Positions 48,385 through 56,403 of a stretch of 64,000 nt of DNA are shown one piece after another. Location: assembly GCA_965199845.1 (NCBI GenBank), contig CBDATZ010000038.1, positions 271,393 to 335,392 of the forward strand. Direction: 5' to 3'. The notes beneath the pieces were generated by a model, which made no database searches, had not been told where the DNA came from, and was given only the letters and a program-made list of their open reading frames with translations. The stretch is from Ilyomonas sp965199845 (GTDB lineage: Bacteria > Bacteroidota > Bacteroidia > Chitinophagales > Chitinophagaceae). The translations under genes were made by a program, and so were the position numbers. Position 1 is the first letter of the stretch. Each line of letters begins with the position of its first letter.

Positions 48385-48640
48385 TAATAATTATGAATTA
48401 TGATTTATGAATGATGATTATGAATGGCGAATGATGAGTTGTTCAATTTATTTCCGAACGTACAAGTGTGATTCTTTTTTCTCTTTACTTAAAAGAGAAA
48501 AAACAACAAATCAATGATTGCAACAGACGATTCATCGGAGTTACAAAGCTGGTAACATAAACTGTATTTTGTATTCTTCATTCATAATTTCTCATTAATA
48601 ATTTCCAATTCATAACTCATCATTCATAAATCATAATTTC
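48385..48640 (-). repeat. Composite MITE-like repeat with an internal hairpin insertion
   Basis: Left arm TTATGAATTATGATTTATGA, right arm CATAACTCATCATTCATAAA. The core (48440-48576) is in reverse orientation (GAACGTACAAGTGTG to GGTAACATAAACTGTATTTT). A pyrimidine-purine hairpin (48471-48512, TTTTTTCTCTTT/AAAAGAGAAAAAA) interrupts the core; a close relative of that hairpin is at 54668-54706. It sits in the 264-bp gap between copies 11 and 12. Confidence 0.65.
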
Positions 48641-48648
48641 CCTGTTGT

Positions 48649-51045
48649 ATGCTTAGAAATTATTTTATAACAGCGTTTCGAAATTTATCAAGAAACAAGG
48701 TTTATGCGTTCATCAATATCGCCGGATTAAGTATTGGACTGGCTTGCGCTATGCTTATCATTTTATATGTAAAAGATGAAGTGAGTTACGACCGGTTTCA
48801 TACCCATGTAGCTCATATTTATCGCGTGGTAACACAAAACGTAGATGCCAAAGGAAACAAAGGCGGCAAAGATGGAAACACAGGTTATTTTCAGGGACCC
48901 AAATTTACCGCTAATGTGCCCGGCATTCAATCGTTTGTGAGAATACAATCCGGAACCGAAGATTTTAAAAAAGGAACCGAAATAACCTCGCACGATTTGC
49001 TTTTTGTAGATACCAGTTTCTTCTCCGTGTTTTCTTTTCCGTTACAATACGGCGATGCCAGAAGCTGTTTATCAGATCCTTATTCTATTGTATTAAGTGA
49101 AAAAGAAGCGAAGAAACAATTTGGTAAAGCAGATGCTGTTGGTAAAACTATATTGATTAAAGAAGACAGCACTTTCAGACCTTATACAGTTACGGCTGTA
49201 GCGAAAAATACACCGCAAAATTCATCTATACAATTCGATGTTTTGCTGCCATTTAAGATGCCTGCTTCGGAAGCGCAAAATCCTGAAAACTGGTTTAATA
49301 TATTCCTGAATACGTTTGTTGTATTATCGCCAAATGCCAATGTGCAGCAAGTAGAAAAAGGTATGCAGCGATTCTATGAGAAAGACTCAAAAGACGCCAA
49401 AAAAATAATGACTGAGAAGTATGGCGATCAGGGTTGGGGAAGCGATTACTTGTTGCAGTCTTATACAAACATGCACTTAAGCACCGAATTGCCTGCACAG
49501 AATGGTCTTGCCAATGCAAGCAATCCTATGTATTCATACATACTTTCCGGTATTGCCTTTTTTATATTGCTCATTGCCTGCATCAACTTCGTAAATTTAA
49601 CCGTGGCGCGTTCTGTAAAACGAGCCAAAGAAATCGGGATTCGCAAAGTGATTGGTGGTGATAGAAAACAACTGATGTTTCAGTTTCTGGGCGAATCTTT
49701 TTTCCTGTGCTTCTTTGCGTTTGCATTTGCTGTATTGATTGTACAGTTTGTGCTTCCGCTTTTCAACGAATTATCTAATAAAGCTTTGTCGTTATCCTAT
49801 TTGTTCGATGCTAAACTGGTAAGTGGTTATATTGTATTATTTCTCTTAACGGGTTTGCTGGCAGGCATATATCCGGCGTTGGTTTTATCAGGCTACAAAC
49901 CGGTAGATACTTTATACAGCCGCTTCATGTTAGGCGGAAAAAATTACCTGCAAAAATCATTGATCGTACTGCAGTTTTCCCTGGCATCTTTTCTTATTAT
50001 CGCCACATTTGTATTGTACAGTCAGTTTGATTTTTTAACGCATGAAAAGCTGGGTTATGACGATAGCAATCTGATTACTATAAACAAGAACTTGTTAAGC
50101 CGCAACGAAGCCAACCTTTTCCGAAGCGAATTGATGAAAGACCCGAACATCATTGGCGTATCGGCAAAAAACGGTGGTTCCTGGGGCACCGGCGCTAAAA
50201 TCAGCAACGATTCTATCATGTCGTTTGCTTACGAAACGGTTGACGAAAATTATTTGCCGCTTCTGAATATTTCATTGGCGCAAGGCAGAAATTTTTCAAA
50301 AGCATATCCGTCCGATTCATCAAATTCTGTGATGGTAAATGAATCTTTTGTAAAAAAAGCCGGCTGGAAAAAGCCGTTGGGAGAGCAGGTAAATTTTTGG
50401 TATAACAATCAAAAATACACAGTTGTCGGCGTGGTAAAAGATTATCATTTTAAGGCGTTAAGCGAAGAAATAAAGCCACAACTTTTTACCATGAAAAAAG
50501 ATAACTGGTATGGAAAAGCGTTCATCAAAATAAAAGCCGGTTCTGCCACGGCAAGTCTTCATCACTTACAAAAAGTATTTAAGCAATTGTTCCCGTTTAG
50601 TCCTTATACGTACACGTTTCAGGACGATGAAAACCGAAAGAGCTACGAAGCCGAAGCCAAATGGAAACAAATTATGCTGTTCAGCGCCACACTTACCATC
50701 TTTATTTCCTGCATTGGCTTGTTTGGTTTGTCGGTATTGTCAGCAGAAAAAAGAACAAAAGAAATCGGTATCCGCAAAGTCTTAGGCGCTTCTGTTAATG
50801 GCATTGTAACCATTTTGTCGAAAGACTTTTTTAAACTGATTTGCATCGCTTTACTTATTGCTGTTCCGGCTTCCTGGATAGCTGCGAATAAGTGGTTACA
50901 AAATTATCCGTATCGCATCACGCTTAGTGTGTGGTTGTTTGTATCAGCAGCTATTTTAGTTATTGTTATTGCTTTGGTTACAGTAAGTTTCCAGGCAATA
51001 AAAGCTGCCGTGGCAAATCCGGTGAATAGTCTGCGAAGTGAGTGA
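48649..51045 (+). CDS. FtsX/MacB-type ABC transporter permease, array copy 12
   Basis: 798 residues. It opens MLRNYFITAFRNLSRNKVYA, then VSYDRFHTHVAHIYRVV. FtsX loops are KEIGIRKVIGGDRKQL (~327) and KEIGIRKVLGASVNGI (~704). MHLSTELPAQNGLANASNPM precedes TM2, and the first ectodomain has a Gly/Lys-rich loop (DAKGNKGGKDGNTGYF) not seen in other copies. The tail is NPVNSLRSE. No dyad or sigma-54-like element lies upstream, only a composite repeat, so it probably depends on read-through from copy 11. Confidence 0.92.
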   Translation: MLRNYFITAFRNLSRNKVYAFINIAGLSIGLACAMLIILYVKDEVSYDRFHTHVAHIYRVVTQNVDAKGNKGGKDGNTGYFQGPKFTANVPGIQSFVRIQSGTEDFKKGTEITSHDLLFVDTSFFSVFSFPLQYGDARSCLSDPYSIVLSEKEAKKQFGKADAVGKTILIKEDSTFRPYTVTAVAKNTPQNSSIQFDVLLPFKMPASEAQNPENWFNIFLNTFVVLSPNANVQQVEKGMQRFYEKDSKDAKKIMTEKYGDQGWGSDYLLQSYTNMHLSTELPAQNGLANASNPMYSYILSGIAFFILLIACINFVNLTVARSVKRAKEIGIRKVIGGDRKQLMFQFLGESFFLCFFAFAFAVLIVQFVLPLFNELSNKALSLSYLFDAKLVSGYIVLFLLTGLLAGIYPALVLSGYKPVDTLYSRFMLGGKNYLQKSLIVLQFSLASFLIIATFVLYSQFDFLTHEKLGYDDSNLITINKNLLSRNEANLFRSELMKDPNIIGVSAKNGGSWGTGAKISNDSIMSFAYETVDENYLPLLNISLAQGRNFSKAYPSDSSNSVMVNESFVKKAGWKKPLGEQVNFWYNNQKYTVVGVVKDYHFKALSEEIKPQLFTMKKDNWYGKAFIKIKAGSATASLHHLQKVFKQLFPFSPYTYTFQDDENRKSYEAEAKWKQIMLFSATLTIFISCIGLFGLSVLSAEKRTKEIGIRKVLGASVNGIVTILSKDFFKLICIALLIAVPASWIAANKWLQNYPYRITLSVWLFVSAAILVIVIALVTVSFQAIKAAVANPVNSLRSE

Positions 51046-51081
51046 TGATTTGTGATTTATGAGTTATGATTTGTGAATGAA

Positions 51082-51175
51082 GAATACAAAATACAGTTTT
51101 ATGTTACCAGCATTTGTAACTCCGGTTGAGCATCGTTGCGACGCTCCGTTCAAGGTTCTGTTATCAATTGAACAA
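51082..51175 (+). repeat. Dispersed intergenic repeat between copies 12 and 13
   Basis: Forward copy: AATACAAAATACAGTTTTAT, GTAACTCCGGTTGAGCATCG, GCGACGCTCCGTTCAAGG and TTATCAATTGAAC. It lies within the 306-bp gene-free gap 51046-51351; the rest of the gap holds AT-rich sequence and the degenerate promoter at 51301. Confidence 0.75.
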
Positions 51176-51300
51176 TTCAATGTTCATCATTCATGATTTT
51201 TCATTGGCAGATCTTTTTCATAATACGCAAAGAGCATAAATTTTTGAATAATCTATTTTTTAAAAATCGCTGAAATCATTGCTGATAAAAGCTTTCAGCG

Positions 51301-51316
51301 CTGGCGAAATCTATAA
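51301..51316 (+). promoter_or_regulatory. Degenerate sigma-54-like element before copy 13
   Basis: CTGGCGA-AATCT-ATAA is preceded by ATAAAAGCTTTCAGCG, nearly the same upstream box as group 4. The -12 TTG is lost, and no dyad is found about 61 bp upstream. It looks like a decayed copy of the module. Confidence 0.4.
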
Positions 51317-51351
51317 AAAGAATTCGCAAACAAATTATAAACAATTCTGCC

Positions 51352-53739
51352 GTGATACATCATTACTTCAAAATTGCAATCAGAAATCTGCAAAAACACA
51401 AAGTGTTTTCCATCATCAATATCGCTGGTTTAACCATTGGTTTAAGCTGTTGTTTGCTTATGGCCATTTATGTTCAGAACGAAGTAAGCTACGACGATTT
51501 TCAGCACAAAGGAAACCGTATTGTTCGTCTTATTATGGACTACAGTTTTGACGGAGACGCGCCACAAAGAATTGCTGTTACCAGCACCAAAGTATTTCCT
51601 TCTTTCAAACGGAATTTTCCTGAAGTAGAAAGCGGTGTTCGTATGATTAAAAGAGACCGGTTTATTACTTCCCGTAACGAAATGATTGCCGAGCCGGTTA
51701 TGTATGCCGATTCAACATTTTTCGATTTGTTTTCTTTTAAATTATTGGAAGGAAACGCCAAAGATGTATTGTCCGGATTAAACAAAATTGTTCTCACAAA
51801 ATCAACGGCTAAAAAGTATTTTGGCAATACCGATCCGGTTGGTAAAACATTGCAGGTTGGCATTAACAAAGATGTGTATTATGTAACCGGTGTTATCGAA
51901 GATTGTCCTTCCAATTCGCAGATAAAATATTCTTGCTTAGCTTCTTTTTCTACGCTTGGCGAAACGCAGGAAGAAAGCTATTGGGGCGCTAATTATATTA
52001 CCTATTTGTTGCTGAAAAATGAATCTGATATTCCAAAGCTGCAGGCAAAAATTCCGGGTTTTATGAAGAAAGAAATGAAGTTGACCGGCAACAATTACCT
52101 GACTTATAATCTGGAACCTTTACCAACCATTCATCTTCATTCGCCTTATTCCGGTTTTGAGCCAAATAACAGCATTACCTACATTTATATTATCTCTGCT
52201 GTGGCTTTGCTTATGTTGCTGATTGCCTGTTTTACTTATATCAATTTAAGTACAGCCCGTTCTATAGAAAGAGCAAAAGAAGTTGGCATTCGAAAAGTAG
52301 CCGGCGCATTGAACGGACAAGTGTTCGGGCAGTTCATTGGCGAGTCGGTTATTTTATCTTGTATTTCTTTATTCTTAAGTATTGCGCTTACCATTTTGTT
52401 GTTACCAGCTTTTAGTAAACTGGCAGAAAGAAACTTTACCGCCGCTGCTGTTTTTTCTCCGGTAACACTTTGGTTTTCGCTTCTTGTGCTCATTAGTATC
52501 AGCTTGCTGGCAGGGAGTTATCCGGCTGTTGTATTGTCGCGTTACCAGCCGGTAAAAGTGCTCAAAGGTTCTTTTAAAAATACCTCTTCCGGTTTATGGT
52601 TACGCAAGTCATTAATTGTTTTCCAGTTTGTGATTTCGGCTTTCTTAATCGTGTCGGCTTTTATCATTACCAATCAGCTTCATTTTATACAAAACACAAA
52701 GCTTGGGTTTAACAAAGATCACATTCTGGTATTGCCGATGGACGATAAAATTTACGCAAAACTCAATACCATAAAAACCGAGTTAAAAAGCAATCCGGAT
52801 ATCATCAGTTTGGCTTCCACGGTAAATGATCCGACTAATATTTATGGTGGTTATTTTATGAGTAATGATGTAATGGGCGCTGACAATGGAATTCGCATGA
52901 ATGCAACACCGGTTGATGAAGATTATATTAAAACCGCAGGACTAACGCTGATAGCCGGCAGCGACTTTACGTTGCAGGATATAAAAGATGCCGGACATAC
53001 CAATGATTCAGAGAATATTTATCATTATATACTTAACGAAACTGCGGCTAAAAACTTAGGCTGGACACCACCACAAGCCATTGGTAAAAAAGTGTATTTG
53101 GGAACGCAACGCCCTGGTTTTGTAAAAGGCATTGTAAAAGATTTTCATTCAGTTTCAATGCACGAAGCTATCAATCCCGTGGCTTTATTTAATGAAAACT
53201 GGGGAAGTAAATTACTGGTAAAAGCATCTGGTAAAAACATGCCGCAAACCATTGCTTTTCTGCAAAAAGAATGGAAGACGTTAGTGCCGCATCGTCCGTT
53301 CGATTATCATTTTTTAGATGAAGATTATAATGCGCTTTACAGCGCCGATATGCGCCTTGGCAATGTGATGAATATATTTACTGCTATCGCTGTGGTTCTG
53401 GCTTGTATCGGCTTGTTTGGTTTATCTGCTTATAGCATTCAGCAGCGTACAAAAGAAATCGGTATTCGCAAAGTATTGGGTGCTGATGTGTCAACCATCG
53501 TTATATTGTTATCAAAAGAATTTATCCAGCTTGTTATACTTTCTTTATTCATTGCTTTTCCGCTTGCGTGGTGGGTAATGAAAAAATGGCTGCAGGATTT
53601 TGCTTATCGTATTGATCTTAGCTGGTGGTTGTTTGCTGTAGCCGGTATATCAGCCTTGCTCATTGCTTTTCTCACGGTTAGCATCCGTTCTGTTGCAACG
53701 GCAATAAGCAATCCGGTAAAGAGTTTGCGAAGCGAATAA
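51352..53739 (+). CDS. FtsX/MacB-type ABC transporter permease, array copy 13
   Basis: 795 residues from a GTG at 51352, the only copy without ATG at the conserved N-terminus (MIHHYFKIAIRNLQKHKVFS). VSYDDFQHKGNRIVRLI follows TM1. FtsX loops are KEVGIRKVAGALNGQV (~309) and KEIGIRKVLGADVSTI (~701). IHLHSPYSGFEPNNSITY precedes TM2, and the tail is NPVKSLRSE. Unlike the other copies the last segment reads VSIRSVATAISNPV instead of SFQAIKAAxANPV. It is the end of the array. Confidence 0.9.
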   Translation: MIHHYFKIAIRNLQKHKVFSIINIAGLTIGLSCCLLMAIYVQNEVSYDDFQHKGNRIVRLIMDYSFDGDAPQRIAVTSTKVFPSFKRNFPEVESGVRMIKRDRFITSRNEMIAEPVMYADSTFFDLFSFKLLEGNAKDVLSGLNKIVLTKSTAKKYFGNTDPVGKTLQVGINKDVYYVTGVIEDCPSNSQIKYSCLASFSTLGETQEESYWGANYITYLLLKNESDIPKLQAKIPGFMKKEMKLTGNNYLTYNLEPLPTIHLHSPYSGFEPNNSITYIYIISAVALLMLLIACFTYINLSTARSIERAKEVGIRKVAGALNGQVFGQFIGESVILSCISLFLSIALTILLLPAFSKLAERNFTAAAVFSPVTLWFSLLVLISISLLAGSYPAVVLSRYQPVKVLKGSFKNTSSGLWLRKSLIVFQFVISAFLIVSAFIITNQLHFIQNTKLGFNKDHILVLPMDDKIYAKLNTIKTELKSNPDIISLASTVNDPTNIYGGYFMSNDVMGADNGIRMNATPVDEDYIKTAGLTLIAGSDFTLQDIKDAGHTNDSENIYHYILNETAAKNLGWTPPQAIGKKVYLGTQRPGFVKGIVKDFHSVSMHEAINPVALFNENWGSKLLVKASGKNMPQTIAFLQKEWKTLVPHRPFDYHFLDEDYNALYSADMRLGNVMNIFTAIAVVLACIGLFGLSAYSIQQRTKEIGIRKVLGADVSTIVILLSKEFIQLVILSLFIAFPLAWWVMKKWLQDFAYRIDLSWWLFAVAGISALLIAFLTVSIRSVATAISNPVKSLRSE

Positions 53740-53847
53740 TTTTACTGTTACTCTTCAATTTTACTGTTACTCTTCAGATTAATCCATCAATACAAATGAT
53801 TCGGCCTTTAAAACCGGAGCATTTGTATTAGGAAGACAAATGATTTT

Positions 53848-54585
53848 TTAACTCAGTTCTTCCGGTTTACGATATAGCAACGCTCTGAATTTCTTCTCTG
53901 TATTTTCTATTTTATTTTTATTAAATAAAACCGCTGCCTGCCCGGATTTCGATACGCCGTTAATACCGGCAAGACCTTGAATCGTCCATTTAAAATTCTG
54001 TTTGTTTCGCTTATACCAGTTATCTCTGAATAACTTAACAGGCGGAAAAATATAATAGTGACTGTCTTTAATAAGATAATAGCTGCACGATACATCAGTT
54101 ACTTTTTCTGCCCAGGTAGAAATGTGCTCTAAGACACCTGATGTGGCAGGATCTATCACATAAAAAACGGGTTCGTTATTTTCCATAACAGGAATCGCAG
54201 CCGCTACGTGATAGTTCCATAAATTCATCAAGCTGCCTTCCTGTCTTTTTAGATAAGCGCCGCCAAATACCCAGCCTTTATAATTGGGAATTCCCCATTC
54301 GGTTAATAAAATACAAATCGCATTTGCGCGGTCTTCGCAATCATTATTCGCATCGCTCCAGCGAAAGAGTTTGTTATTTTTAAAAAAGCCAAATATTTTT
54401 TCGGCTTCCTCTTTTGTTATTGTTTTTGTATTGAGCACAATGTCAGATAACATGGGCTCATATATAGCTTTCGGTGTGTTCATTTGTATAGATAATCTGT
54501 GCGCTGGCTTGTGCAAGAATATAGCCAGAATGCTTTGTGGACAAGGAAGACACAGATTTTGATTCATGTACGGCAGGATTGTCAT
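53848..54585 (-). CDS. Protein-glutaminase-like cysteine amidohydrolase (putative)
   Basis: The 245 residues show a Cys-His-Asp arrangement resembling Chryseobacterium protein glutaminase: Cys83 in NNDCEDRANAI, His126 in NLWNYHVAAAIPV and Asp145 in YVIDPATSG. Protein glutaminases deamidate glutamine side chains in proteins; whether this one does so is inferred from motif order and spacing only. There is no clear signal peptide. The start is uncertain: 54585 gives the full frame, while ATG at 54567 or 54483 (MNTPKAIYEPML, 211 residues) are alternatives, and the segment upstream of 54483 looks less conserved. It faces the permease array tail to tail. Confidence 0.6.
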   Translation of the reverse strand: MTILPYMNQNLCLPCPQSILAIFLHKPAHRLSIQMNTPKAIYEPMLSDIVLNTKTITKEEAEKIFGFFKNNKLFRWSDANNDCEDRANAICILLTEWGIPNYKGWVFGGAYLKRQEGSLMNLWNYHVAAAIPVMENNEPVFYVIDPATSGVLEHISTWAEKVTDVSCSYYLIKDSHYYIFPPVKLFRDNWYKRNKQNFKWTIQGLAGINGVSKSGQAAVLFNKNKIENTEKKFRALLYRKPEELS

Positions 54586-54667
54586 TTTGTATGTTTCAAT
54601 GTGTCAGTTTTTATTTTAAGAAGATGTTGAATGATTGCCCGAATCGAAAACAAAGCGCACAATCCTG

Positions 54668-54755
54668 GTTCTTTTTTCTTTAGTTAAAAAGAAAAAGCAA
54701 CAAATCTTCAGGTTCAATAATGATGAATTGAAATATAAAAACCGCGTAACATAAA
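54668..54755 (-). repeat. Partial dispersed repeat with hairpin module
   Basis: The hairpin CTTTTTTCTTTAGTTAAAAA plus AAAGCAACAAATC resembles 48471-48512. It is followed by AATTGAAATATAAAAACCGC and GTAACATAAAC, the reverse-orientation left end of the dispersed repeat. It lies in the 248-bp gap before the SDR gene; nothing else was recognised there. Confidence 0.5.
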
Positions 54756-54833
54756 CATTCCTTTACCAAACCCGCTGTGATGTAAAGTGATGTGGCAGTT
54801 TTTTTGAAACCTTTTGTTCATCAATAACATATT

Positions 54834-55568
54834 ATGAAACTTACTGGAAATACCATTTTGATTACAGGCGGCACGTCGGGCATCGGGCTTGCGCTTGCGA
54901 GGCAATTGAATATGATGAACAATAAGATTATTATTTGCGGCAGGAGAGAAGACAGATTGCTTGAAATTAAGCGGCAGAATGAAGGGATTGTAACGAAAGT
55001 TTGCGATGTAACAGATGCGCAGCAACGTGTTGATTTGACAGAATGGATTTTTCAAAATTATCCGGATATAAATGTGCTGATTAATAATGCCGGTGTGCAG
55101 CTTCATGCAGATTTAACAACAACCGGCGACCTGGCAAACATCCGCCGCGAAACGGAAACAAATTTTATTGCGCCGATTCATTTTACGCAAATGTTTACGG
55201 CGCGGTTACTGGTAAAAGATGAAGCGGCAATTATAAATATTACATCCGGATTGGCGTTTGTGCCATTGGCTGCGGCGGCTGTGTTTTGCGCTACCAAAGC
55301 GGCTTTGCACTCGCTTACATTATCGCTTCGTTACCAATTAAAAGGCACGAATATAAAGGTGTTTGAAATAGCGCCGCCGATGGTTGATACCGAGCTTGGT
55401 TATGAACATAGAGAAGATAAAAATGAGTCGCATGGCGGCATGGAAACCAGGGAGTTTGTAAATCTTGTAATAGATGCTTTGGAACGCGATGACTATGAAA
55501 CGGCAATTGGTTCTGCTGCCAATTTACAGGCGAATCCAAAAGAAATGTTTGCAGTGATGAATAAATAG
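54834..55568 (+). CDS. Short-chain dehydrogenase/reductase (DltE-like) with catalytic Tyr replaced by Phe
   Basis: The 244-residue protein has the SDR nucleotide-binding TGGTSGIG (residues 11-18), NNAG (84-87), Ser138 in NITSGLAFVP, and Lys155. The usual YxxxK reads FCATK, with Phe151 (codon TTT at 55284-55286) instead of Tyr, the general acid of the family. Otherwise it resembles DltE-type oxidoreductases of Bacteroidota. The change would be expected to weaken or abolish classical activity. One base (TAT to TTT) could produce it. Its neighbours do not define a pathway. Confidence 0.85.
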   Translation: MKLTGNTILITGGTSGIGLALARQLNMMNNKIIICGRREDRLLEIKRQNEGIVTKVCDVTDAQQRVDLTEWIFQNYPDINVLINNAGVQLHADLTTTGDLANIRRETETNFIAPIHFTQMFTARLLVKDEAAIINITSGLAFVPLAAAAVFCATKAALHSLTLSLRYQLKGTNIKVFEIAPPMVDTELGYEHREDKNESHGGMETREFVNLVIDALERDDYETAIGSAANLQANPKEMFAVMNK

Positions 55569-55646
55569 TAAAGAAACAAGAAACAAGATACAAGGGCCAA
55601 GATTCAAGGAATAAGCTACGAAGTTTTCTAAGATAAGTTTAAAAGG

Positions 55647-56159
55647 ATGACAAGAATTGGTTTGCTTTCGGATACACACAATTATTTGGATGAAGCAGTG
55701 TTTAAACACTTTAAAGATTGCGATGAAATATGGCACGCCGGTGATTTTGGAACGATAGAGATAGCGAATAAATTACGTGACTTTAAACCCTTACAAGGCG
55801 TGTATGGAAATATTGATGGTTATGATGTGCGAAGCGAATTTCCTGAACAGCTTGTCTTGTTTTGTGAGGACGTAAAAGTGTTTATGAAGCACATTGGTGG
55901 TTATCCAGGAAAGTATGCGCCCGGCGTAAAAGATGCTATTATGACTCATCAGCCGCAACTGTTTATTACCGGTCATTCGCATATATTAAAAGTGATGTAC
56001 GATGAAAAGCTGCATTGCCTGCACATGAATCCCGGCGCTGCCGGAATGCACGGCTGGCACCAGGTAAGAACCTTATTGCGTTTTGTAATTGACAAAAAAG
56101 AAATTAAGAAGTGTGAAGTTATTGAGCTGGGAAAGCGAGGTGTAGAAAAGAAAAGCTAA
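55647..56159 (+). CDS. Metallophosphoesterase (YfcE/MJ0936 type)
   Basis: The 170-residue protein carries the small calcineurin-like phosphoesterase signature: IGLLSDTHNYLD (Asp9, His11), IWHAGDFG (second Asp), VYGNIDG (Asn), IMTHQPQLFITGHSH (His ligands) and MNPGAAG near the end. Such cytoplasmic enzymes hydrolyse phosphodiesters with Mn or similar metals; the natural substrate is often unknown. It follows the SDR gene by 78 bp on the same strand and is followed by a nested inverted repeat. Confidence 0.9.
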   Translation: MTRIGLLSDTHNYLDEAVFKHFKDCDEIWHAGDFGTIEIANKLRDFKPLQGVYGNIDGYDVRSEFPEQLVLFCEDVKVFMKHIGGYPGKYAPGVKDAIMTHQPQLFITGHSHILKVMYDEKLHCLHMNPGAAGMHGWHQVRTLLRFVIDKKEIKKCEVIELGKRGVEKKS

Positions 56160-56180
56160 ATCAGTTTACAATAAGGATTT

Positions 56181-56278
56181 GTTTTGTGTGGAATCTGCTT
56201 TCAACATAAAGGCTGTTTTGTAATATAAATTAGCAATAAAACAGCTTCGTTTTTTTATCTTCAGATTCCGCACAAAAC
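56181..56278. repeat. Nested inverted repeat between convergent genes
   Basis: Outer arms GTTTTGTGTGGAATCTG (56181-56197) and CAGATTCCGCACAAAAC (56262-56278) pair at 16 of 17 positions. Inner arms GCTGTTTT (56212-56219) and AAAACAGC (56238-56245) are followed by CTTCGTTTTTTT, a terminator-like inner hairpin. It lies 3' of the phosphoesterase and 3' of the convergent CocE gene, so it may terminate both. Confidence 0.7.
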
Positions 56279-56403
56279 CTTCATAAACAAGTAATTTTTC
56301 AAGTGCTTGATGAAGATATTTGCGGAATGATGACCTGCGTACTTTTAAATTGATTTGTTACTTCATAACTATTCGCTTCTCATTGATTAAGCAGGAATAT
56401 ATT

